DNA of 64,000 nt from CADCWN01 sp046328475 (GTDB taxonomy: Bacteria; Chloroflexota; Chloroflexia; Thermomicrobiales; CADCWN01), in NCBI GenBank assembly GCA_046328475.1, contig JAXLWN010000023.1, positions 1 to 64,000 on the forward strand, given 5' to 3'. Positions 52,790-61,815 of this stretch are shown here, one piece after another (the first letter of the stretch is position 1; each line of letters starts with the position of its first letter). Under the pieces are notes generated by a model. That model saw nothing but the letters and a program-made list of their open reading frames with translations. It ran no database searches and was not told the origin of the DNA. A program made the translations under genes and the position numbers.

Positions 52790-53579
52790 ATGGCGACGCC
52801 ACCCCACTGATCCAGGGCACCTGTCCCTTGCACACGCCAGCACTATCGAGAACGCCCGGCAACTCGCTCGCCTGAGCCCGCGCGGAGCTACCCTGGACGA
52901 GGATGGCCTTGTGCTGATCGCGACGGGCTTCCCAACAGCCGCGCTGAACTGGGCGTTTGTCGCCGAGCGGCCCGCCGACCCGCACGCGGCGCTCGTCGCG
53001 GCACGCGCGTTCTTCACCAGGCTTGGCTTGCCGTGGCGTTTGGTTGCCTGGGAGACGCTTGGGGCAGCGCTGGCACCGATCGCGGCTGCGACGGGATTTT
53101 CCGAACGCCCCCGAGCCGGCGATGCTCCTCGCGCCGCTCGCGGACTCCACGCCCCACACATCGGTAAACCTCATGGTACAGCCCGTTGCGGATACTGCCA
53201 CTTTACGGGCCTATAACGATGTCTTCGCGGCAGCCTTCGACCTGCCGACCGAAGGTATCGACCTGGTATTCAACCCCGCTATCCTGACGGTGCCCAATGC
53301 AACCCTGCTACTCGGTTGGGCCGACGGCAAGCCGGTCGGCATCGGACTCGGCCTTACCAGCCACCACATTGCTGGTATCTTCGCGATCGGCGTCCTCCCC
53401 ACCTATCGGCGTCGTGGCTTCGGCGAGGCGCTGACCTGGGACACTGTCCAGTCGTGCGGGCGGGATGCCTCGCCGCCTACCTGACGGCAAGCCCGCTCGG
53501 CTTTCCTGTTTACGCACGCATGGGCTTCCGGCATGTCGGCAGCTACCGACGGTGGGCCGACCAGTACGCCCCACGGTAA
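52790..53579 (+). pseudogene. GNAT-like acetyltransferase, frameshifted
   Basis: The protein reads through three frames: HASTIENARQLARLSPRGAT and AARAFFTRLGLPWRLVAWET (first), MLLAPLADSTPH, NPAILTVPNATLLLGWADGK and the acetyl-CoA loop VLPTYRRRGFGEALTWD (second), and SPLGFPVYARMGFRHVGSYR (third, typical GNAT ending). Breaks are at about 53105 and 53455, and one more is needed near the proposed ATG at 52790. The complete protein would be about 260 residues with an N-terminal extension. It probably acetylates a small molecule or protein N-terminus. Confidence 0.7.
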
Positions 53580-53784
53580 CTCCACAGCATTGCCCGCCAG
53601 CAGGTCAAGTCGGGCACTATCGCCCGCCCGCGAACGTTGTGATAGCAAGTGCCGCTCCGACACACCCCAATTCAGGGGAACCAAATCCCCCAGTCCGGCA
53701 TACAAGGAGCGTCTGGCAAGGGCATGACACTTGCAGGACGGGCAGCGCCGCCACCGCGCGTCACCAGGCGGCAGGAAGGACTCC

Positions 53785-55173
53785 ATGACCGACAAGCAGT
53801 TCGCCCCGCTCACCCGCCGCGCAGTCCTGCGCCTCGCCGCCATCTGGCTCCCCCTCGCCGCGCTCGCCGCCTGCGGCGGTGGCGCGGCCAGCACCGCCAC
53901 ACCCACGGCGGCAACCGCCGCAGCCCCGTCAACAGCAGCATCGACCGCGCCCTCAGCAGCCGCAAGCGGCGGCGCGACCGCGACCCGCGCGTCCGGCGCG
54001 GCGTCCCCGGCGACAATGCCCGCCACCTCGGCATCGGCCGCCGCGCCCCGGCCTTCGTCCACCCCGGCCACATCGGGCACGCCGCGCCCGTCCACAGCGG
54101 CCTCCCCCGCCGTGGCAGCCTCGCCGACCTCGGCAGCGCAACCCGATCTGGTGAAATTCCGCGTCGAAGAGGTCGCGACCGGGCTCGATACCCCCTGGGA
54201 GATGGCCTTCGCGCCCGACGGCCGCATCTTCGTCACCGAGCGCCCTGGACGCCTGCGCGTGATCGAGAATGGCAAACTGCGCGCCGAGCCGGTCGCGACC
54301 GTGCCCGATGTCACCGAGACGGGCGAGGGCGGGCTGCTCGGCATGGTCCTCGCGCCCGACTTCGCGACCAGCGGCAACCTCTACTTCTACCACACCTACA
54401 ACAACAGCGGCATCAAGAACCGCGTCGTCCGCTACACCCTCACCGACCGCGCCGCCGCGCGCGGCCTCGGAGCGCAGCAAATCATCTTCGACAACATCCC
54501 CGGCGCATCGACCCACGACGGCGGGCGGCTCGCCGTCGGCCCCGACGGCAAGCTCTACTTCACCTGCGGCGACGCCGCGAACCGCGACCTCGCGCAAGAT
54601 CGCAACGCGCTCGCGGGCAAGATCCACCGGCTCGAACTGGATGGCGCGATCCCGGCCGACAACCCCTTCCCCGGCTCGTCGGTCTACACCTACGGCCACC
54701 GCAACCCCGAGGGGCTCGCCTGGCAGCCGGGCACGAACCAGCTCTACGCCACCGAGCACGGCAACAGCGCCAACGACGAGGTGAACCGGATCGTCGCGGG
54801 CAGCAACTACGGCTGGCCGGAAATCCAGGGCACCCAGACCGGCGCGGGCATGGTCACGCCGATCGTCACCAGCGGCGCGAGCACCACCTGGGCACCCTCC
54901 GGTGCGACCTTCGTGCGTGCCGACACTTTCCCGCAACTGCGCGGCAGCCTGCTCTTCGCCGGACTCCGCGGCGCCACCCTCTGGAAGCTCGACATCGACA
55001 CCCGCCAGCTCACCCCGCTCCTCGGGGACCAGTATGGCAACGGATACGGCCGCCTGCGCGCCGTCAGGGAGGGGCCGGACGGCAACCTCTACGTCCTGAC
55101 CAGCAACCAGGACGGGCGCGGCAGCCCCACCGCCACCGACGATCGCCTCCTCCGCCTCGTCCCGGATCGGTGA
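53785..55173 (+). CDS. PQQ-type soluble sugar dehydrogenase (GDH/sorbosone-like) lipoprotein
   Basis: A protein of about 462 residues. A lipoprotein signal with lipobox LAAC (about residue 30) and an Ala/Thr/Pro-rich linker of about 90 residues precede a beta-propeller of the soluble glucose/sorbosone dehydrogenase family: LDTPWEMAFAPDGRIFVTER, GGLLGMVLAPDF, THDGGRLAVGPDGKLYFTCG, YGHRNPEGLAWQPG, and the catalytic-type His in these segments. The cofactor in known members is PQQ, oxidising aldoses outside the cell. ATG 53785 with AGGAAGGA is preferred over an earlier in-frame start. Confidence 0.9.
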   Translation: MTDKQFAPLTRRAVLRLAAIWLPLAALAACGGGAASTATPTAATAAAPSTAASTAPSAAASGGATATRASGAASPATMPATSASAAAPRPSSTPATSGTPRPSTAASPAVAASPTSAAQPDLVKFRVEEVATGLDTPWEMAFAPDGRIFVTERPGRLRVIENGKLRAEPVATVPDVTETGEGGLLGMVLAPDFATSGNLYFYHTYNNSGIKNRVVRYTLTDRAAARGLGAQQIIFDNIPGASTHDGGRLAVGPDGKLYFTCGDAANRDLAQDRNALAGKIHRLELDGAIPADNPFPGSSVYTYGHRNPEGLAWQPGTNQLYATEHGNSANDEVNRIVAGSNYGWPEIQGTQTGAGMVTPIVTSGASTTWAPSGATFVRADTFPQLRGSLLFAGLRGATLWKLDIDTRQLTPLLGDQYGNGYGRLRAVREGPDGNLYVLTSNQDGRGSPTATDDRLLRLVPDR

Positions 55174-55177
55174 GAGG

Positions 55178-55250
55178 GACGGTTGGAAGGTTGGAAAGTT
55201 CGAAAGTTCGCCAGCCACCTTCCCAACCTCCGAACCTTCGAACCGCAACC
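55178..55250. repeat. Octad-unit inverted element after the sugar dehydrogenase
   Basis: GGTTGGAA and AGTTCGAA units (55178-55210) with an imperfect complementary arm (55215-55250) rich in GAACCTTC. A further TTGAACC run extends to 55270. It is related in unit type to the element at 58.54 kb. Confidence 0.8.
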
Positions 55251-55298
55251 TTGAACCTTGAACGTTGAACCACCGCCCAAATTGCCGTGTCCGGGGTA

Positions 55299-55327
55299 TT
55301 GACAAATCGTCACACGCCTGGTACTGT
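55299..55327 (+). promoter_or_regulatory. Near-consensus promoter with no coding gene downstream
   Basis: TTGACA (55299-55304), a 17-nt spacer and TACTGT (55322-55327). No coding frame with a ribosome site follows on this strand before the convergent enoyl-CoA hydratase gene, so it should drive an RNA. Confidence 0.7.
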
Positions 55328-55333
55328 ATGTAC

Positions 55334-55540
55334 ATCAACGACGCGGCCCCCGGCGACGGGAACGCGGACCCGCAAGGGGAAGCGCGAACGCTGACGGGGC
55401 GCTGGCAGGGCACCAAAGACTCTCGGGTCGCGGTCGCCCGGTCGCATCGAAGCGGGGACGCAAGGAACCGCCCAGACGTCGCAGCGTTGAACGAACGGAT
55501 GCCGATGGCCTCTCGGGGTTGTCGGCATCGTTCGTTTAAC
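55334..55540 (+). ncRNA. Candidate structured non-coding RNA of about 200 nt
   Basis: The start is expected near 55334. CAACG (55336-55340) plus GCG can pair with the complementary segment inside 55478-55489 (GTCGCAGCGTTG), closing a long GC-rich domain with small internal hairpins and GCAAGG motifs (near 55373 and 55460). A near-perfect 20-bp terminal hairpin follows (55486-55506 with 55521-55540). The closing stem and the terminal hairpin share 55486-55489, so the two are mutually exclusive. No T tract follows. It matches no RNA family I recognise; c-di-GMP, c-di-AMP, cobalamin, SAM and 6S were considered. Confidence 0.5.
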
Positions 55541-55541
55541 G

Positions 55542-55640
55542 AGTGCTCAGTGCCAAGTGCTCAGTGCCCAGTCGCGTAGCGAGCGCTGGCCCCTCTGCCA
55601 ATTACGCCAACCGAGCACTGAGCACTGAGCACCGAGCACT
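55542..55640. repeat. Heptad-unit inverted element before the enoyl-CoA hydratase stop
   Basis: The left arm (55542-55571) consists of AGTGCTC/AGTGCCA heptads. The right arm (55613-55640) is a reverse-complementary run with a few differences. It ends 3 bp before the stop of the convergent gene and follows the ncRNA candidate directly. Confidence 0.85.
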
Positions 55641-55643
55641 CCG

Positions 55644-56440
55644 TTACTTCCCTTCGAACCGTGGCTGCCGCCGCTCGATGAACGCGCGCATCGCCTCCCG
55701 CGTACGCCTTCTGTCGTGAAGCAGATACCGATCAGCGCGATCTCGCCGCGCAGCTGCGCGGTGATGTCGGTTTCGAGCGACTCGACCAGCAGCCGCTTGG
55801 TCAGCGCGATCATGGCCCGGCGGCCAGCTTCGGCGTAATCATGACCGCCTCCCCGAAATTCTCGGCCGGGAGAATGCGGCTCACCATTCGATCCGCTCCG
55901 CCTCCTCCGCGCGAAGTCGCGCGCCGTCAGGATCAGCTCCGTCGCGCGCGACAGGCCGACGAGGCGCGGCAGGAAATAGGTCACGCCCGCATCGGGCGAG
56001 AGACCGCGCCGCACATAGCCCGTCGTCAGCGTCGCGTTCGCGCTTATCAGGCGGATATCGGCCCCCAGCATCAGCCCGAAGCCCGCCCCGGCCGCCACCC
56101 CGTTGATCGCCGCGATCACCGGCTTGTCGCAGTTGACCAGCGCCAGCGCCTGCCGCCCCACCCAGCCCAGGTCGTCCAGCCGCCGTCGCGGGTTCACCGG
56201 AGCCGAGCGGTCGCGCTGCGACGCCTCCACCAGGTCCAGCCCCGAGCAAAAGCCCCGGCCCGCCCCGGTGATCACCAGCACGCGCACCGCCTCGTCGCCC
56301 GACGCCTCCTGGATCGCCGCCGGCAACTCATCCGCCAGCACCGTGTTGATCGCATTCAGCACATCGGGACGGTTCAGGGTCAGCGTCCGCACCCCCGCCG
56401 GGGTCGTCTCGACCAGGATGTGCGCGTAGCTCTGCGTCAT
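55644..56440 (-). pseudogene. Enoyl-CoA hydratase/isomerase-family protein, frameshifted
   Basis: A crotonase of about 265 residues: start MTQSYAHILVETTPAGVRTL, oxyanion-hole strands VITGAGRGFCSGLDLVE and GVAAGAGFGLMLGADIRL, then GLSPDAGVTYFLPRLVGL, AEEAERIEW in another frame, and the ending AMRAFIERRQPRFEGK in a third, stop at 55644. Indels near 55905, 55870 and 55705 are required. Conservation is good throughout. It acts on CoA thioesters, in fatty-acid or phenylacetate-type degradation. It is an isolated gene, divergent from the S9 peptidase. Confidence 0.82.
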
Positions 56441-56488
56441 CGGTCGCCTCCCGTTTCGCTATAGACGGTGGACGATGGACTCTTTTCT

Positions 56489-56516
56489 GACTACTGACTA
56501 CTGGCTACTGACTACT
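56489..56516. repeat. Heptad run in the hydratase-S9 divergent gap
   Basis: Four GACTACT/GGCTACT heptads without a nearby inverted partner. They lie in the 160-bp divergent region. Confidence 0.75.
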
Positions 56517-56599
56517 CCCCAGTCTATCACGCTTGCAGCCCCGCCCACGCACGCTACGATGCGCCGCGCGGCACGGGTGGTGCGTCTGGAGGGGTAGCA

Positions 56600-58540
56600 A
56601 TGGGGCAACCGCTGACACCGGAAACATTGGTCTACGACCCCGTGCAGGCGAGCGATCCGCAAATCTCGCCCGATGGCACGCAGATCGTCTACACCCGCAC
56701 GGTGGTTGATCGCGAGTCGAAGCAGGCGCTCGCGCACCTCTGGCTGTGCGACATCGACGGCGGCAACGCGCGGCAACTGACCTTCGCCGGGAAGCAACGT
56801 CGGGGCGCGCTGGTCGCCCGACGGCACCAGGGCATCGCCTTCGTCTCCGACCGGGGCAAGGGGAGCGGCCTCTACGTCCTCGCGCTGGCGGGCGGCGGCG
56901 AGGCGCGCGATCACCCGGCACACGCAGGCGATCACCAACCTCGCCTGGTCGCCCGACGGCGCGCAGATCGCCTACAACACCGCGTTCGACCCCGCCAACC
57001 CGGACGAAGCCGAGCGCCCCGAGGGCGCGCAGCCGCCGGTGCGCGTCGTCCGCCGCCCCGATTACAAGTTCGACGGGCGCGGCTTCCTCGGCGACGTGCG
57101 CCAGCAACTCTTCGTCGCCACCGTCGCCAGCGGCGAGCGCTGCCAACTCACCAGGGAAACCCTCGACCACAACGCGCCCGATTGGTCGCCCGACGGCCGG
57201 CAGATCGCGGTGCGCCGGGGGATAGCGGGGAACATGATGCGCACGCAGATCGCGCTGATCGCGGCCGATTCGGGCGCGACCACGCTGATCGGCGAGCCGA
57301 TGTCGGGCCAGAACAGCGCCTGGTCGCCCACCGGCGAGCAGATCGCCTTCGTCGGCAGCAACGAGGACGGCAGCCAGCCCGACTTCTATCTCTACACCGT
57401 CGCCAGCGGCAGCGTGCGCCGCCTCACCGACGACCTCGCCTTCCTCCCCGGCAGCGCCAGCGCCACCGCCGCGCCGCTCGTCTGGCTGGACGACCGCGAC
57501 CTCCTCTGCCACGGCGTGCGCGCGGGCGGCAGCGGCCTCTACCACGTCAACACCGGCACCGGCCAGACCGAGCCGCTCGTCACCTGGCAGGCGCTGCACG
57601 GCGGCCTGAGCGTCAGCGCCGACCGCCGCGTGGCGGTGCAGGAGTACGGCAGCCCGACTGCCGTCGGCGAACTGGCCGTGGTCGATCTGGCGACCGGCGA
57701 CGCACAAGTGATCACCAATTTCAACACCGCCACCCTGACCGAGCACCCGCCTGCCCGTTGGGAGCAGATCACGTGCGGCGCGGCGACTTCGACATCGACG
57801 CCCGGCTCTTCTTCCCGCCCGACTTCGACCCCACCCGACGCTACCTGGTCATCCTCGATATCCACGGCGGGCCGCACGGCTTCTACGGCTACCGCTTCAA
57901 CGCCACGCAGCAAACGCTGGCGACGCACGGCTACCTCGTCGTCGCCGCGAACCCGCGCGGCTCCAGTTCCTACGGGCGCATCGTTCGCCGCAGCGGTCGT
58001 CGGGGACAACGGCGGCGAGGATTACCGCGACCCGATGGCCGTGCTCGACACCGTGCTGGAGCGCCCCTACGCCGACCGCGACCGCTCCGGCATCTGGGGC
58101 TACAGCTACGGCGGCTACATGACCGCCTGGACCCTCGGCCAGACCGACCGCTTCAAGGCTGCCGTCTGCGGTGCCCTCCGCTTCGACAACGTCTCGGCCT
58201 TCGGCTCGGCCGACGCCGGAGCCCCACATCGCCGCCTACCAGATGGGCGGCACGCCCTGGGAGCAGCGCGGAACGCTACGCTGACCGCGCCCCCGCGACC
58301 CGCGCGCACACCATCCGCACCCCGACGCTGATCATCCACGGCGAGGCCGACGATCGCTGCCCGCTGAACCAGGGCGAGCAATTCTTCACCACGCTGATGG
58401 CGGTCGGCTGCGAGACCGAATTCATCCGCTACCCCGGCTGCTCGCACGGCTTCGTCTCCAGCGGCCCCCCGGAATACCGCGTCGATGTCCTGACACGGCA
58501 ACTGGACTGGTTCGGCAAATATCTCGGCGCGGGGAGTTAG
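56600..58540 (+). pseudogene. S9-family peptidase (prolyl-oligopeptidase-like), frameshifted
   Basis: About 650 residues when read through. The N-terminal propeller (DPQISPDGTQIVYTRTVVD, APDWSPDGRQIAV, NSAWSPTGEQIAFVGSNEDG) precedes an alpha/beta-hydrolase domain: LVILDIHGGPHGFYGYRF, the nucleophile elbow GYSYGGYMTAW, Asp in IIHGEADDRCP and His in YPGCSHGF. Frame changes occur at about 56800, 56905, 57755, 57985, 58220 and 58275, all with family-typical sequence on both sides. If intact it would be a cytoplasmic or exported acyl-aminoacyl/dipeptidyl peptidase. No signal peptide is seen. Confidence 0.85.
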
Positions 58541-58679
58541 ACGGTTGGAAGGTTCGAAAGTTCGAAAGTTCAAAGGCTCAGGGACCCGCAGCACGACGCT
58601 TGCCCCCAGAACCTGCGAACCTTCCAACCCTTCGAACCGTCCCCCGTGAACCTTGAACTTTGAACTTTGAACTTTGAAC
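58540..58679. repeat. Octad/heptad composite element 5' of the Gfo/Idh gene
   Basis: The left arm (58540-58575) consists of GGTTCGAA-type octads starting in the S9 stop. A complementary right arm lies at 58609-58641. A separate run of TGAACTT heptads (58648-58679) follows and ends one base before the AGGAGCG ribosome site of the next gene. Confidence 0.85.
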
Positions 58680-58694
58680 AGGAGCGAAGCCTCC

Positions 58695-59764
58695 ATGGCA
58701 ATCGTCGCGATGATCGGCCTCACCCATCCCCACTCACGCATGTACTCCGACACGCTCGACATGGTTGACGAGGTCGCGGAACTCGTCCTCTGCGACGAGG
58801 ACTGCCGACGCGCGCGAGATCGCCGGGCGCACGCCCGTCGGTCGCCACCTACAGCGATCCCGACCGGGCGCTGGCGCACCCCGGCGTCACCCACGCCCTG
58901 ATCGCCCCGCCCAACGACCGCGCCGTGCCGCAGATCGTCGCGGCCATCGAGCTCGGGCTCGGCGTCTTCACCGAGAAGCCGGGGGCGCGCACCGCCGCCG
59001 AGTTCCAACCGGTCCTCGCCGCGCTCGACCGCCAGCCCGTCCCCTTCGCCGCCGCCTATCTCAACCGCTGGCAGCCCTCGCTGCGCCAGATGCGCGACCT
59101 CTACCAGCAGGGCGCAATCGGCGAACTCCACTCGGTCGAACTGCGCATGGTCACCACCCAGGTGCGCCTGCGCGATCCCAACCACTGGCTCTTCAAGGGC
59201 GAGATCGCCGGGGGCGGCATCCTCACCTGGCTCGCCTGCCACTGGCTCGACTGGGTCCGCTTCGCGACCGGCCAGGACTACACCCGCGTCTCGGCCGAAC
59301 TCGCCACCCTCAGCCCCGAGCCGATCACCGTGGAGGACACCGCCGCCGTCACCTTCCGCCTCGCGAACGGCGCGGTCGGCAGCCTGCACGCGGGCTACCT
59401 CCTCTCCACCGGCAACGTCGGCTACGAGGGGACCAACTACGACTGGGCGATCCACCTGCGCGGCTCGCACGGCACGCTCGCCTACCGGCGCAACGCACAG
59501 GGCGACGACCCCGTCTTCATGGAAACCAGCGCCCCCGGCTGGCGCCACGCCTCCCCGCGCGCCTATCATCTGACCATGCCGCGCGAGCGCGGCTACGGCG
59601 GGGCCGCCGGGAACGACTTCTTCCGCACCTTCCTCGCCGCCGGGCCGGGCGACGCTGCCAGCGATCTCCCCGGCGCAACCGACGCGCTGCGCGTGCTGGA
59701 AGTGCTCGACGCCATCCACGACGCCAGCCGCGAAGGGCGCACGGTGGAACTTGCGCGACACTAA
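58695..59764 (+). pseudogene. Gfo/Idh/MocA-family oxidoreductase, one or two frameshifts near the N-terminus
   Basis: An NAD(P)-dependent oxidoreductase of about 355 residues. It starts MAIVAMIGLTHPHSRMYSDT behind AGGAGCG, and a frame change at about 58810-58830 moves to the frame holding the conserved catalytic Lys motif VFTEKPGARTAAEF and the C-terminal domain with GGGILTWLACHWLDWVRF. Members act on sugars, inositols or related polyols; the enzyme here has no obvious specificity. It is followed by a small monooxygenase-like gene with 33 bp between. Confidence 0.82.
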
Positions 59765-59797
59765 TTGAGACGCATACTCAATGACACAGGAGGGACC

Positions 59798-60097
59798 ATG
59801 TACGCGGGGATGCTCACGACGACGCTGCGCAAGGCGCAATTCGAGGACGGACTCAACTTCGTGCAGCAGCTCTACGACGACGTGGTCATCCCCTTCACTC
59901 GTCGCCTGAACGGCTACCAAGGGGCCTTCACCATGGTCGATCGCGGCCGTGGCGAGATCACCGGCATCGTCCTCTACGCCACCGAAGCCGACGCCCGCCA
60001 ACTCAGCCAGCAGAGCGACCTCTGGCGACAACTCTTCGTCGAGATCGGCCCCGAGCGCGAGGCGCAACTCCGCAACTACCTCGCCGCCCTGCTCTGA
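59798..60097 (+). CDS. Dimeric alpha-beta-barrel (ABM-like) small protein
   Basis: A 99-residue protein with ATG behind CAGGAGGG. Its ferredoxin-like pattern (YAGMLTTTLRKAQFEDGLNF, GYQGAFTMVDRGRGEITGI, VLYATEADARQL) is typical of antibiotic-biosynthesis-monooxygenase-like proteins of the dimeric alpha-beta-barrel superfamily. Such small proteins may be heme or cofactorless oxygenases, or have no enzymatic role. It is in one operon with the Gfo/Idh gene. Confidence 0.75.
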   Translation: MYAGMLTTTLRKAQFEDGLNFVQQLYDDVVIPFTRRLNGYQGAFTMVDRGRGEITGIVLYATEADARQLSQQSDLWRQLFVEIGPEREAQLRNYLAALL

Positions 60098-60159
60098 ACG
60101 CCGCGTCCAACTCATCATCTCCCAGGACGGTACTTCCCACCCACCGGAAACTTAAAGCC

Positions 60160-60514
60160 TCAAAGAGCCGGGAACCAGCGACTCATCGACGCTACCCGGC
60201 AGACGGACAAGCACCGCTGCTGGGTAGCACTCTTGACGAAGCGAACAAACCAGTCCCGCTGTTCCTCGTACTCCGCGCACTCGTGGCACAACCATGCCAC
60301 ATAGAACCGGTCCTCAACGTAGTGACCCTCAGGGATATTTCGGATCATAATGGCGTTCGTCCAGCGGCCTCCCCAAGATGCGCTGCCACTGTCCATTCGT
60401 CGCTATCATACCTATCCCAGTTGCACCAGAGACAATGCGGATGGTGAGCACCAATACGGCCTCGCCTTCGGACAATCCCCACAACGCATCCCAACCATCC
60501 GGACGAGCCATCAC
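60160..60514 (-). pseudogene. Small uncharacterised protein, probably frameshifted
   Basis: Two overlapping frames join into about 115 residues: ARPDGWDALWGLSEGEAVLV and TIRIVSGATGIGMIATNGQW, then after a change near 60350 TNAIMIRNIPEGHYVEDRFY, WLCHECAEYEEQRDWFVRFV and an ending VASMSRWFPAL. There is a pair of Cys in LCHEC but no recognised domain. It may be a short acidic protein of unknown role, or not a gene. Confidence 0.4.
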
Positions 60515-60611
60515 ACTCCCGCGTCATCAGCCCGCGCAGGCGGCTTCGCGGCGAGCCGCAGCGAACTCCCAGCCCCAGGCTTCAGCCTCCTCCGTGGGGC
60601 GTTTCCGCCCC

Positions 60612-61366
60612 CTACCCCCTACTCGCAATCGTAACAATCTCCTGACACCTCTCCGTGACCGGCCCCCGCTCCCAATCCCCGAACTGCTCCACCACTTCCA
60701 ACCCAGCCCCCGCCAGAAATGCGCCAAGCTCATCCACACCCATGAATCGCAACGCCCCCCGGCTCACCTCCGGCCGCGCCCACCCTGACTACTATAGGTG
60801 CTCTCCATCCGCACCAGATTCCCCACCGCCGACACCACCCGGTACTCGCAGCGCACCGCATCGCCACATCTACCGTCTCGCCCGAATACTGCGTCGCCCA
60901 ACGGCCCCAGGCCCGGTCGGGCGGATTGGGCGGGGTTGAACGCCAGCCGACCATCGGTCAGCGCCGCCTGATCGCCGCCAGCGCTCTCGAATCTCGTCGT
61001 CCTCGGTATACCCCTGAAACGCGTGCCCGGTCATCATGACCAACAGATCGAACGCCCGGTCCCAGCCAACCGACGACAGATCCCCCTGTACCCACTCGAT
61101 ATCCGCCCGCCGCCGCGCCTGATTGAGCATGCCAGGAGCCGGATCTAACCCACACAGCCGCCCCGTATGCCTGCCTCCCGCGCCATGCGCAGCAGCGCGC
61201 CCGTCCCGCACCCCACATCGAGCACCGACCGTGCCCCCATCACCAGCGGCAAATAAAACGCAAAATCGGGCCCGCTGCTCCGGCGGATAAACAGGTCATA
61301 CAACGCCGCCAGCCGCTCCTCCACAAACTGATGCTCAACCTGCTTCCCCACGCACCAACTCCCCAT
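60612..61366 (-). pseudogene. SAM-dependent class I methyltransferase, frameshifted
   Basis: Reading through gives a Rossmann-fold methyltransferase of about 250 residues: QFVEERLAALYDLFIRR, motif I SVLDVGCGTGALLRMARE, then in another frame GLDPAPGMLNQARRRADIEW and FDLLVMMTGHAFQGYTEDDE, and the end LGAFLAGAGLEVVEQFGDWE in a third frame, stop at 60612. Several indels are needed between 61165 and 60780. The substrate is probably a small molecule. It is a lone gene flanked by repeat-rich sequence. Confidence 0.72.
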
Positions 61367-61399
61367 CACACCGATCACCCACCCAATCCCACCCCACGA

Positions 61400-61815
61400 T
61401 AACACACCCCCACGCCTCTCCAACCCTCATCTCCAAGCCCCCTCCGGAACGCTCCCCGCCTCACCCTCGTCTCGCCCTCACGCTCCCCTTCTCTGTCTCG
61501 GTGCCCTCGGTGCCCTCTGTAGTTTACTCGTCTCTTCTTCGTCCCTTCGTCCTTCTCCCCTCTCCCTTCCGGCGAGATCGCCGCCCTCAAAGCCCCTGCG
61601 CGCCTGTCGCGGCGAGTGAGCGAAAGGAGGTGATCCGACCCTCCCAACCGCTGGGAGAGGGGTCGCCGCCCGCAGGCGGCGGGGGTGAGGGCCACACCCA
61701 TCACCCCGCATTCACGGTCGCCCGGAAATAAATCGGGCACCCCGAGTAATGAACACCACCAAAGGGTGTTTGTAGTCGGTGCTCGCCGCCTATACAGTGC
61801 CGTATGGAGCGAGTT
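61400..61815. repeat. Repeat-rich gap with a 16S-3'-end-like 14-mer
   Basis: This gap has no supported gene. It holds a third relative of the CACAGAGG module in inverted form (TGCCCTCGGTGCCCTCTGTA, 61501-61520), CCTTCTCCCCTCTCCCTTC, and a CTCCCAACCGCTGGGAGAGG segment (61643-61662). AAAGGAGGTGATCC (61623-61636) is complementary to the standard 16S rRNA 3' end, with no start codon close by. A possible -10 TATACA (about 61792) precedes the GNAT gene. Confidence 0.6.

Noticed and set aside
55334..55540. c-di-GMP or other known riboswitch class
   Set aside because: GGACGCAAGG recalls the GEMM motif, but the tetraloop/receptor and second-helix signatures do not line up and no gene follows on the strand.
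58115..60118. 667-codon minus-strand frame opposite S9 and Gfo/Idh genes
   Set aside because: It reads through the repeat element and mirrors two known genes. It has no domain signal.
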